Shown in pieces: positions 1 through 7,118 of a DNA stretch of 8,268 bases. The stretch covers positions 1-8,268 of the forward strand of contig JAHRHW010000191.1 in NCBI GenBank assembly GCA_019100305.1, given 5' to 3'. Made by a program: the position numbers and the translations under genes. The notes below the pieces were generated by a model. The model ran no database searches. It saw nothing but the letters and a program-made list of their open reading frames with translations, and was not told where the DNA came from. Positions within the stretch are counted from its first letter, which is position 1, and every line of letters starts with the position of its first letter. Source of the stretch: Candidatus Thiodiazotropha taylori (lineage in GTDB: Bacteria; Pseudomonadota; Gammaproteobacteria; Chromatiales; Chromatiaceae).

Positions 1-1
1 A

Positions 2-2140
2 CAGCCTAAACCGCAGCGTGAAGTGGGTTCAGACGATATAACCCGTCATGAATTTCACCAGGGACTGGTCCGCCTGTTGTTCATCAGTCTATTCACCACC
101 TACATGTTTGCGATCAATACCTTTAACCCTGACAGCGACAAAGTAATACAGCTGCATCTCTATATGGGATTGGGATATACCCTCTTTTCACTACTCCATC
201 TGTTGAGCTTGCGTATCGTTGCAAAACCCTCTGCTATCCGCAGAACCATAACACTGCTGGGAGACAACGGGATTGTCTTTTACGGTTTGCTGACTATGGG
301 CGAGTACAGCCCACCACTGTTTGCCATCATGCTGTTAATTACCATTGGCTATGGCGTTCGATTCGGTCTCGGATACCTGTATGCCGCAACGGTTCTTTCA
401 AATATCGGATTTCTGATTGCTATCCAGACAGCCGAATACTGGTCGGCTTCTCCCCTGTTGAGCTACAGCCTGCTGACAACCAATATATTAATACCGGTTT
501 TCGTATCCTATCTGCTGAAACACTTGACAACCGCAAAACTGGATGCTCAATCGGCAAATGAGGCCAAATCGAGATTTTTGGCCAATATGAGCCATGAGAT
601 ACGTACACCATTAACCGGCATTATCGGCTTGAGCGATCTGATGCTGAGAGAGGAGCACAGCACAGCCACGTACAAGAATATCAATGCCATTCACAGCGCA
701 TCCAATCACCTGCTGTCGATCGTCAACGATGTTTTGGATTTCTCCAAAATCGAAGCCGGTTTTTTAAACATCGATAGCAAAGCATTTGACCTGCATGCCC
801 TGATCAACCAGGTCAGTAACCACTATCGACCTTCCGCGATGGGAAAAGGTCTGGAGTTCCGCATCGATCTCTCCCCCAGCGTTCCCTTCTATCTTCTTGG
901 CGATGAAACCAGACTCCGCCAGGTTCTGATGAACCTCCTGAGCAATGCGGTGAAATTTACCGATAAAGGTGAGATTGCCCTGCAAATCAGCCTGGAGAAC
1001 CGAAGAAACAACAGTGCCAGCATCCTGTTTGAGGTGTTGGATACCGGTATCGGCATCACACCGGACAAGCAGAAACAGGTCTTCAACCGCTTCTCACAAC
1101 TCGATAACTCCGATGCCAGAAATGTCAGCGGTACCGGCCTGGGAACAACCATTGCCTATGACCTGGTCAAGCTGATGGGTGGCGAACTTGCTTTCTACAG
1201 CCTGCCTGATAAGGGCAGCCGGTTCTTTTTCAAACTCCAATATGAGGTATTGCCCTATTCTGATCAGCAGCAGTTCAACGATCGTGAGGTTATCTGCATC
1301 ACGCAAAGTAGCGAAATATCAAAACTGGTGGAAGAGGTTTTATTTGATTGGAATATCTCCCATCGTCTGATTGACGAGAAACCGGATATCATTCATGCGC
1401 TGTATCACAATCCGGTAAAGTATCAACCACTACTGGTTGTTCTGGACGAGAGCTGTCTGCTTCACCGCGGCCAGGATTTCTATCAACAACTGCTCTCTGA
1501 CCCTGGAATCTGCCGTAATACCATTATTATCCGTACACAAGCACATCAGGCAGATGAAATCATCAGGCAGAATCCAGTCGGCGCAATCATCGATTCCCCT
1601 TTTGAATCCGATGCATTACGCAATACACTTCACTACATGTTGACCAGATCAAACTACATCAATATTGGTGGAACACTAACAATACCCTATCAGGATGCGG
1701 GTAAAAATAAGCATATTTTGATTGGTGAGGACACATCCATAAACAGATATCTGCTTGAAGAGATATTGGTACGCAGTGGATATAAGGTAACCATGTGTGA
1801 AACCGGCGAATATGCATTGCGTCAGTTAACGCAGCGTCCCTTTGATCTGGCAATACTCGATATGCAAATGCCATCTGTCACCGGGGTGGATATCATCAAA
1901 CACATTCGCGGTGAAAATGGCCAGAACCAAGCCATTCCCATCATGATTCTCACAGCCAATGCAACAGATGAAGCAAGGGATCAATGCCTTGAAGCCGGTG
2001 CCGATCTGTTTATGACCAAACCCTTCGAAACCTTGGAACTGTTAAGAACTATTGAGATGTATCTGGCACCACCATCCGATGTAAACAACGGTGAAGCGAG
2101 AGACTATACCCAGGATCTGGAAAACCCGGCGACCAATTAG
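2..2140 (+). CDS. RpfC-like membrane hybrid histidine kinase with two receiver domains (5' partial)
   Basis: This is an inner-membrane sensor kinase that should autophosphorylate on His and relay phosphate to its own receiver. Residues are numbered from the GTG at 23. Five or six hydrophobic segments span about 15-166. The HisKA H-box has His191 (NMSHEIRTP). The HATPase domain has N-box Asn308, G1 DTGIGI at 340-345 and G2 GTGLGTT at 370-376; the GLGTT form is typical of RpfC-type kinases. A first receiver at about 420-545 is degenerate: Thr427/Gln428 replace the acidic pair and DSPF replaces the usual KP, though Asp475 may sit at the acceptor site. The second receiver, about 562-680, looks intact, with Glu569/Asp570, Asp613, Thr644 and Lys666. 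No HPt domain follows, unlike classical RpfC. The frame stays open upstream of the GTG to the window edge (QPKPQREV) and the GTG has no ribosome binding site, so the true start probably lies outside. The signal is unknown; a DSF-type fatty acid is only a family-based guess. Confidence 0.9.
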   Translation, partial: QPKPQREVGSDDITRHEFHQGLVRLLFISLFTTYMFAINTFNPDSDKVIQLHLYMGLGYTLFSLLHLLSLRIVAKPSAIRRTITLLGDNGIVFYGLLTMGEYSPPLFAIMLLITIGYGVRFGLGYLYAATVLSNIGFLIAIQTAEYWSASPLLSYSLLTTNILIPVFVSYLLKHLTTAKLDAQSANEAKSRFLANMSHEIRTPLTGIIGLSDLMLREEHSTATYKNINAIHSASNHLLSIVNDVLDFSKIEAGFLNIDSKAFDLHALINQVSNHYRPSAMGKGLEFRIDLSPSVPFYLLGDETRLRQVLMNLLSNAVKFTDKGEIALQISLENRRNNSASILFEVLDTGIGITPDKQKQVFNRFSQLDNSDARNVSGTGLGTTIAYDLVKLMGGELAFYSLPDKGSRFFFKLQYEVLPYSDQQQFNDREVICITQSSEISKLVEEVLFDWNISHRLIDEKPDIIHALYHNPVKYQPLLVVLDESCLLHRGQDFYQQLLSDPGICRNTIIIRTQAHQADEIIRQNPVGAIIDSPFESDALRNTLHYMLTRSNYINIGGTLTIPYQDAGKNKHILIGEDTSINRYLLEEILVRSGYKVTMCETGEYALRQLTQRPFDLAILDMQMPSVTGVDIIKHIRGENGQNQAIPIMILTANATDEARDQCLEAGADLFMTKPFETLELLRTIEMYLAPPSDVNNGEARDYTQDLENPATN

Positions 2141-2183
2141 CCCCTGTTGACGCCGAGTTACTGCATGTGCGAAATAAAGTGCA
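2141..2183. other. Short gap between convergent genes
   Basis: These 43 bases separate the stop of the kinase gene from the stop of the ydbL-like gene on the other strand. A bidirectional terminator would be expected here, but I find no convincing stem-loop with a T-tract on either strand; the best pairing is a 4-bp TGCA/TGCA match. Termination may be Rho-dependent or may use structure inside the coding ends. Confidence 0.5.
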
Positions 2184-2852
2184 TCACTTGCTTCGCTGCC
2201 ATTTTCCCTTACTGTTCTGATACCAATACCCCTTAGGAGCCTCTTCAATCCACACACGAGCAAAAATATCGCGAATACTCTGCTCCCACTCCGGGTGACC
2301 ATTGGCTCGGGCAATCTCTGTATAGAGTGAATTCCGATCTCCGTTTTCATCTGCCACCAGCTTTTTCACCCGGTTTCTATCCTTCAAAGGGATCTTTTTC
2401 AATTCACGTATTGTAATCAGACCTTTATTGGTAAAACCCAAAGCACCGGATCGATAAAAACCGGTCAGCCTCGACTGCCGCTTTGACATGGAAGCACGCA
2501 ACTTGCGTATCGAGGGTGACGAGATATCGATGTTGGGTTGTGCCGCATGGGCTGGCGGTATGACAAAGTTCAGTATCGTTTCAGCAGCGGATGTAAGCTT
2601 TGTGCTGTTGAATTGATAGAAGGATTGGTCATCTTCCTGCTGCGCTTCGGGTTGGGACTTCTGAGGCTGATCTGGATTGGCTTCGTCACCCAGCACATCC
2701 CGAACAATTACCCTGGCTGCCTCTTCAGCAGCTGCGGCCGGAAAATAGATATTGATAGTCACACAGGCGGCCAGGCTCAATGCGATCAATAGATATCCAA
2801 AAAAAGACCGCAACATAACCGTTCGCTTAATCATAAGTCTGAGTATCCTCAT
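2184..2852 (-). CDS. ydbL: YdbL-family (DUF1318) protein with lipoprotein N-terminus, possible YnbE-YdbL fusion
   Basis: The product is 222 aa. It starts with a basic region and a hydrophobic segment ending in a lipobox, LAAC, with Cys30 as the predicted lipidated residue, so it should be a periplasm-facing lipoprotein. Residues 31-50 (VTINIYFPAAAAEEAARVIV) resemble the short beta-strand and tail of the small lipoprotein YnbE. A Gln/Glu/Asp-rich linker covers about 55-78. The DUF1318 domain fills about 106-222 and contains GALGFTNKGL, DRNSLYTEIARANGHPEWE and the terminal GYWYQNSKGKW. In E. coli, YdbL is a small periplasmic protein of about 110 aa that works with YdbH and YnbE in outer-membrane lipid homeostasis. 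The gene lies 131 bp downstream of ydbH on the same strand, and that gap holds no ATG on the minus strand, so there is no separate ynbE between them. Met1 (2852) and Met7 (2834) each have an AGGA-type site about 11 nt upstream; I keep the longer form. The symbol rests on family and context. Confidence 0.82.
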   Translation of the reverse strand: MRILRLMIKRTVMLRSFFGYLLIALSLAACVTINIYFPAAAAEEAARVIVRDVLGDEANPDQPQKSQPEAQQEDDQSFYQFNSTKLTSAAETILNFVIPPAHAAQPNIDISSPSIRKLRASMSKRQSRLTGFYRSGALGFTNKGLITIRELKKIPLKDRNRVKKLVADENGDRNSLYTEIARANGHPEWEQSIRDIFARVWIEEAPKGYWYQNSKGKWQRSK

Positions 2853-2983
2853 CGTATTGCTTATCCTGAATGTTCACTCTTTCCGATACAGGTCGAATCC
2901 GGTCCGCTGGCGTTGCTGGATCCCGACAGTTGATGGAATGAAGAAAAGCGACTCAATCAGTGTTTGCTTGTGGCAAAAACAGC
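2853..2983 (-). other. ydbH-ydbL intercistronic gap
   Basis: These 131 bases lie where many proteobacteria carry ynbE, the small lipoprotein partner of YdbH. Read on the minus strand the gap contains no ATG and no lipobox-bearing frame, so no ynbE is present here. The only recognisable elements are the purine-rich AGGATAAG and GAGGAT stretches that serve the two possible starts of the downstream gene. I see no clear terminator or promoter, which fits co-transcription with ydbH. Confidence 0.55.
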
Positions 2984-5101
2984 TTACTGCACTTCCATCC
3001 CTTCGACACGGATATTTTTCAGACGTTCCTCCAGTGTCTTCCAGGCCACCCGTCGATTGCGGGCTATTACATCAATTCTTGGTAAACCGGCCCCTTTCAC
3101 CAGATAGTACCCCCCATCGGGGTGGTCAATACCACCCAACTCGGCAAGATTCCCATCAAGCGTGGCTCGTAACTCTATTCGATTGTAGCGAAACTCTTTG
3201 AAAATACCCAAGAAGGTATTCTGTAAACTGCCGCCCACTCCATTCCCGATGGAGGTAAGATTATCCACAGCCCGCTGACTGATCCGATGCGGCAATTCGT
3301 CATCTGCTGGCGAATTGAACTGAGCCTGAAACGCAACAGGTTCCCAATTCAACAGATGCAAGTCGTTGACCTTCCCCTCCAGACCTCCCTCGATATGGCC
3401 AAACGAGAAGGTCCGGGTGATCTGTTCCAGGTCCAGCCCTTTCAACTCAGCAGACGCAAATAGCTCTGGAACGCGACCCAAAGGCTGTTTGATCTTCAAC
3501 TGTTCAACTTCAATCCGGCCACCAAACACATCCACCTGCAAGGCACCATCAAAATCCAGAGATTCATTCTGATAGTGCATCCTGGGCAGTCTACCATTCA
3601 ACTCACCGCTCAGGACTGGCCAATCGAAAGCTGTAGAGAGCTCCTGCAGAGAGAGATTGACAACTTCAGCACCGGTCTCCCATTCGGGACTGCCGTAAAA
3701 CAGATTTTCCGCTTCCAGTCGATCGATGATGATCTGGCCACCAAGCAGCTGGATATCAAGAGGTTTCAACAAGTTGATGCCATTGGGCAGAGCTTGCAGA
3801 TTGACACTGACTGGACCATGGTGAATTTGATACAGATGCCCCTTCTGCACATTGAAATGGCTCGCTTGACCATTCTCACGATTTGACCAGGCTAACAACC
3901 CATGCAGATCATAGAGTGCAAACACGCCTCGCAAATCGTCTACATCGATCGACTTAAGCTCAGACCTGATCAGCGCCACCTCACCATCAACGAGTTCCAT
4001 CTCTCCCACTATGCCACCGGTAATCTCCAGCTCATCGACCATACTGCCGATCACCATCGGTTGGATGATGGATTGATAGAGTTGATCCAGACGGTTGGTT
4101 GCAAACTCTATGTTTGCCTGCAGGAGTGCCAATTCAGTCAGGTCGATCTGCGCACGCCCCTGCACTTCCACAGTAGGTAACCATTTTAAACTAGCCTGCT
4201 TCAAGTGCAGTTGATTCTGCGTAGTTTCCCAATCCCCCTTGAGTGTCAGATAAAGGGGTGATTCCGTTAGATCAATATAATAAGGGTCAGAGTAGTACTG
4301 ACCTTGATCGAGCATCAAATGAGCCGATCCAATCCATCTCCGATCACTCTTCTCGGCTTGAAACTGCAGCTTTCCTGAACCATTTTCCGCCACTTGCAGG
4401 CCTTCCTCATCCGCATAATTGAGCTGTTTGATTTCACTCCTGACTTCGGCCTGTTGCAGTGTCGATGTGGTACCGGACAGTTTGGCTTCGATCGATAAAC
4501 GGCCAGACAGATCCCACGACATCGGGACGATATCCCTTGGCAGCAGCGTCCTGAGTTCATCAGCGTTCAAGTCCACCCCATTCAGACTCAATTGCCAGCT
4601 GCTATTTTTCAGTTTCAGATCAAGACTCACCCCTCCTTGCGCAATAATCAACCCATCCAGTTTGATCTCCATGTGATCTGAGTCGATGTAGTTCAATTCC
4701 ACATCCGCCTGTTGACCTCCATAGGGGGATTCGTCGATCGAAAGGCTTGCTTGTGGACAGTAATAACTGTGATTAACCCGCTGCACGGCGGCACAATGAA
4801 ACTCAATACCTTTCACTGACCCAGGGAGTGCCGGATGACTGAACTCTGAAAGTGTTAACTGGAGACTGAGGCCCTCTACCGTTTGATTCAGATCAAGCAC
4901 TATTCCCTCTGCGAACCACACGTCGGAGATTAACTTATCTGTCTGTATGGAAATATCACTCAACGAAACGGCTGTTCGGGAGATAGACAGCAGAGACACT
5001 CCCAGCACCAGATAGGTCAGACTTTTAAACAACAAACCGGCATGCCGTAACGGCCGACGGCTGAATTTGAGCCTCACTTTACGCAACTGGAATTTACCCA
5101 C
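2984..5101 (-). CDS. ydbH: YdbH-family AsmA-like intermembrane lipid transport protein
   Basis: The product is 705 aa, shorter than E. coli YdbH (about 880 aa). It has a basic N-terminus, one hydrophobic anchor at about 20-42 and then a long beta-rich periplasmic region, as expected for the AsmA/YhdP/TamB/YdbH superfamily. These proteins form grooved beta-structures thought to carry phospholipids from inner to outer membrane. The C-terminus carries the strongest family signature: ISQRAVDNLTSIG at 607-619, EFRYNRIEL near 636-644 and YYLVKGAGLPRIDV at 665-678. Cys103 and Cys115 lie close together in the N-terminal periplasmic part and could form a disulfide. The start is GTG at 5101, because an in-frame TAG lies five codons upstream and no ATG is available before the anchor; the ribosome site is weak (GTGGAT, about 7 nt away). 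It is probably the first gene of an operon with the ydbL-like gene downstream. Its E. coli counterpart bridges the membranes together with the lipoprotein YnbE. Confidence 0.88.
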   Translation of the reverse strand: MGKFQLRKVRLKFSRRPLRHAGLLFKSLTYLVLGVSLLSISRTAVSLSDISIQTDKLISDVWFAEGIVLDLNQTVEGLSLQLTLSEFSHPALPGSVKGIEFHCAAVQRVNHSYYCPQASLSIDESPYGGQQADVELNYIDSDHMEIKLDGLIIAQGGVSLDLKLKNSSWQLSLNGVDLNADELRTLLPRDIVPMSWDLSGRLSIEAKLSGTTSTLQQAEVRSEIKQLNYADEEGLQVAENGSGKLQFQAEKSDRRWIGSAHLMLDQGQYYSDPYYIDLTESPLYLTLKGDWETTQNQLHLKQASLKWLPTVEVQGRAQIDLTELALLQANIEFATNRLDQLYQSIIQPMVIGSMVDELEITGGIVGEMELVDGEVALIRSELKSIDVDDLRGVFALYDLHGLLAWSNRENGQASHFNVQKGHLYQIHHGPVSVNLQALPNGINLLKPLDIQLLGGQIIIDRLEAENLFYGSPEWETGAEVVNLSLQELSTAFDWPVLSGELNGRLPRMHYQNESLDFDGALQVDVFGGRIEVEQLKIKQPLGRVPELFASAELKGLDLEQITRTFSFGHIEGGLEGKVNDLHLLNWEPVAFQAQFNSPADDELPHRISQRAVDNLTSIGNGVGGSLQNTFLGIFKEFRYNRIELRATLDGNLAELGGIDHPDGGYYLVKGAGLPRIDVIARNRRVAWKTLEERLKNIRVEGMEVQ

Positions 5102-5131
5102 AGGTTGTATCCACTATTTATCAGAGGTTCC

Positions 5132-5139
5132 TTTATACT
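5132..5139. promoter_or_regulatory. Possible -10 element shared by both directions
   Basis: The sequence TTTATACT reads as TATACT on the plus strand (5134-5139) and as TATAAA on the minus strand (5137-5132). It lies about 30 bp upstream of the ydbH GTG and only 7 bp before the ATG at 5147. No matching -35 is visible on either strand at 16-18 bp, so this is a weak candidate for an ydbH promoter or a leaderless plus-strand transcript. Confidence 0.2.
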
Positions 5140-5146
5140 ACGCCAT

Positions 5147-5398
5147 ATGTTTACCCCGAAATCTGTCTCGATCATATTGATACTGTTGTTCATTGTTGGG
5201 ATTGCCTCTTGGTCAAAACTCAGGTTTGTCGACCCGGAAGATCACCAGGAACAGCGCTGGCGTGTCGACCAGTATCCGGGCTTCAAACAACACCAAACCC
5301 ATATTCTTCTGCCTCATTCTCGGCTATTAGGAACAAATCGGGGACAATGCCCCGATAATCTGTTTCGACCCCTCAAAATTCAAAAATATTTTTCCTAA
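5147..5398 (+). CDS. Hypothetical small membrane protein or gene remnant (doubtful)
   Basis: I do not recognise this 83-codon ORF. From the ATG at 5147 it has one N-terminal hydrophobic segment at about residues 7-21 (SIILILLFIVGIASW) and then a charged, plausible-looking stretch with FVDPEDHQEQRW. The last 40 residues look less protein-like, run through a perfect DNA hairpin (5337-5356) and end in AT-rich intergenic sequence. The frame can be extended upstream to a TTG at 5105, but nothing supports that start. No ribosome site lies at a normal distance; the nearest AGAGG is about 18 nt away. It could be a real small inner-membrane protein, a leaderless gene, a decayed 5' fragment of a larger gene, or chance. 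Confidence 0.3.
   Translation: MFTPKSVSIILILLFIVGIASWSKLRFVDPEDHQEQRWRVDQYPGFKQHQTHILLPHSRLLGTNRGQCPDNLFRPLKIQKYFS
5337..5356. repeat. Perfect 7-bp inverted repeat (hairpin)
   Basis: ATCGGGG (5337-5343) and CCCCGAT (5350-5356) are perfect inverted copies around the 6-nt loop ACAATG. No long T-tract follows on the plus strand (AATCTGTTTCG), and on the minus strand only ATTTGTT follows, so it would be a weak terminator at best. It lies within the doubtful small ORF. Confidence 0.5.
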
Positions 5399-5520
5399 TA
5401 ATAACAATAAGTTATACGCATTCTTATGATCACCTGAAAAGCCATAAACAAAACTAATTATATTTGTATATTACTATTTGCTAATTTTGTCGATCGAGGG
5501 GATTCTTATTCTTACAAATA

Positions 5521-5545
5521 ATGCGCTAGTACGCCCCACGCGCAT
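5521..5545 (+). repeat. Inverted repeat ATGCGC-N13-GCGCAT in the leader of the SPOR-protein gene
   Basis: ATGCGC at 5521-5526 and GCGCAT at 5540-5545 are perfect inverted copies 13 nt apart, ending 8 nt before the ribosome binding site. This could be an operator or a leader hairpin that affects translation. A 6-bp match may also be chance. Confidence 0.3.
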
Positions 5546-5553
5546 CGCAATTC

Positions 5554-5558
5554 GAGGG
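5554..5558 (+). promoter_or_regulatory. Ribosome binding site of the SPOR-protein gene
   Basis: GAGGG lies 7 nt before the ATG at 5566. This is the best Shine-Dalgarno match in the window, and it fixes the start of the coiled-coil/SPOR gene. Confidence 0.7.
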
Positions 5559-5565
5559 CTACACC

Positions 5566-7107
5566 ATGTCCAATTCAAAACACGCTATTGACCCATCTAA
5601 CGTGACTGAAGATACAGCGGACAACACTTCTCAGAAAAAACTTATACCGCTGGAGTCCGGCAGCAATACCGCATCACTGCCCAATGAACTCAACCAGAAA
5701 ATCGGCAGGATAGATGCCGACCTTGATGATCTGAGAAGTGAATTGAGCAGTGCCAATAAAGGCGTGAAATCAAAACTTCTCGATCTGAGTGAAAAAGGCA
5801 GTGATCTGACGATCAAAGTGTCGGAAGCCTATCAACAACTCGGCGAACTGGATGACGCCTACAAATCACTCTCCGGCAAGTCAACCCAGATCAGTAGAGA
5901 GATCAGATCGGTTACCAAGCAACTGGCACAAGTCAGTGAAAAAACCGAATCTGAAATGGGAACATTGAATGAAGGTCTCCTGACCCTGATCGAACGGACA
6001 GATGAGCTCTCGAAAAAGTCCAAATCAACCACCAAAGCACTTAATCAGAGTATTAAGGACAATGCCAAATTGTTGCATGAACTCGAAGGAGAGCTGCTTA
6101 ACGAAATCAATACTCTGGCAACGGACACTCAGCAACGGGACGATGCACTCGATAACAAAACTGATGTAATCAGCCAGGATCTGGTTAAGGCTGAAGAGGA
6201 GATCAAGGCCAGTCAGGCCCGCCTGTTAAAGATGCAGGAAGTGGATCAGGCCTTGGAGAAACGTATCGCTCACCTCGATACCACAGCGCAAGAACTGACA
6301 AACAAGAGTCGTGAGCTCACCCGCTCCACGACAATTCTGAACAACCGTACATCTGAACTTGCCACTGCCATCGAAGAACTCAGAAATCAGACCGCAGAGC
6401 ACACTGAACAGATATCAGATCTACAGGACCGTGCGGGACAAACCGCCAGGGCACTCTACAGCCTGATCATGGTCGAGAAAAAGCATTTCCGTTTTCTAGG
6501 CAGCGCCATTGCCCTGTTGTTGGTCGCTCTGTTGGGCTTCTACCTCTACAACCAGTCAAACTGGACAGCCGAACAGTTGCAAAACCTGCAACTGCAGAGT
6601 GGCGTTACTGAGAACAGCCAGCAGTTGGTGGTGAATGAGAACCTGTTACTCCAGCTTGGCGATAAATCCCTGCAGAATGATAAAATCATGCAACAGGAGA
6701 TTGAAACACTCAACCAACAGATCTCCCACATTGGCGATCAGGTCGATACGCTGGATGGCCGAGTCAACAACATCCGCCCAAACAGATCCGTCGGTAAAGA
6801 CGGGGTCATCCACAGTAGACAATGGATCGCACAGCAGCCGGCTGAAAACTACACCATTCATATAGCGACTGTGACTGACAAACAGCAACTCTACAAACTG
6901 GCGGAACGCTACAGCAAGCAGCTGCAGGATGAGCTTGCCTACCTTCCTGTTACCGTTAACCAATCCAAGCAGTTTGCGCTTGTTTACGGTAATTACGCCA
7001 GTCGTCAGGAGGCCGAAAGCAGACTGAACGGATTGCCGCGATACATTGAGCGGAAAAAACCCTCTCTGCACACCATGAAACAGGTACAGTCTTATCTAAT
7101 CAACTAG
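5566..7107 (+). CDS. Coiled-coil single-pass membrane protein with C-terminal DamX-like SPOR domain
   Basis: The product is 513 aa. Residues 1-40 are polar and probably disordered. About 45-300 is a long, almost unbroken heptad-rich coiled coil full of Leu, Glu, Lys, Gln and Ser/Thr. One membrane helix spans about 308-328 (FRFLGSAIALLLVALLGFYLY). A second shorter coiled coil covers about 335-395. About 428-513 looks like a SPOR domain: YTIHIATV, FALVYGNYASRQEAESRLNGLP, then a tail with a QVQSYL motif resembling DamX. SPOR domains bind denuded glycan strands at the division septum. Lys305 and neighbouring Lys/Arg residues before the helix fit a cytoplasmic N-terminus, and the SPOR domain should be periplasmic. 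The topology matches DamX, which also has a cytoplasmic part, one helix and a terminal SPOR domain, but DamX lacks such a long coiled coil. I infer a role in cell division or septal wall remodelling. Start ATG with GAGGG 7 nt upstream. The gene is monocistronic as seen, with a stem-loop just after the stop. Confidence 0.85.
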   Translation: MSNSKHAIDPSNVTEDTADNTSQKKLIPLESGSNTASLPNELNQKIGRIDADLDDLRSELSSANKGVKSKLLDLSEKGSDLTIKVSEAYQQLGELDDAYKSLSGKSTQISREIRSVTKQLAQVSEKTESEMGTLNEGLLTLIERTDELSKKSKSTTKALNQSIKDNAKLLHELEGELLNEINTLATDTQQRDDALDNKTDVISQDLVKAEEEIKASQARLLKMQEVDQALEKRIAHLDTTAQELTNKSRELTRSTTILNNRTSELATAIEELRNQTAEHTEQISDLQDRAGQTARALYSLIMVEKKHFRFLGSAIALLLVALLGFYLYNQSNWTAEQLQNLQLQSGVTENSQQLVVNENLLLQLGDKSLQNDKIMQQEIETLNQQISHIGDQVDTLDGRVNNIRPNRSVGKDGVIHSRQWIAQQPAENYTIHIATVTDKQQLYKLAERYSKQLQDELAYLPVTVNQSKQFALVYGNYASRQEAESRLNGLPRYIERKKPSLHTMKQVQSYLIN

Positions 7108-7118
7108 CCTGTAACGAC

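Larger units (their letters stand above)
5102..5565. other. Divergent intergenic region between ydbH and the SPOR-protein gene
   Basis: This 464-bp stretch separates two divergent genes. It holds a doubtful 83-codon ORF (5147-5398), a perfect hairpin (5337-5356), then a strongly AT-rich block at about 5365-5520 without any good ORF, and a short leader with the inverted repeat ATGCGC/GCGCAT (5521-5545). The AT-rich block is the likely place for the promoter of the plus-strand gene, but no sigma-70 pair there matches well enough to be called. Confidence 0.5.

Noticed and set aside
2752..3201. 149-codon plus-strand ORF across the ydbL start, the gap and the ydbH end
   Set aside because: It lies opposite two well-supported genes, has a low-complexity Arg/Pro-rich translation and shows no recognisable domain or ribosome site.
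3575..4180. Two plus-strand ORFs of about 100 codons inside ydbH
   Set aside because: They are frame shadows of the conserved minus-strand ydbH gene, with no signal peptide, domain or ribosome site.
5400..5520. Several TATATT/TATTCT-like hexamers in the AT-rich block as promoter of the SPOR gene
   Set aside because: None has a reasonable -35 partner at 16-18 bp, and many -10-like matches are expected by chance in such AT-rich sequence.
6646..7071. 141-codon minus-strand ORF inside the SPOR gene
   Set aside because: It is antisense to the SPOR-domain coding sequence, which has clear protein-level motifs; the translation shows no domain.
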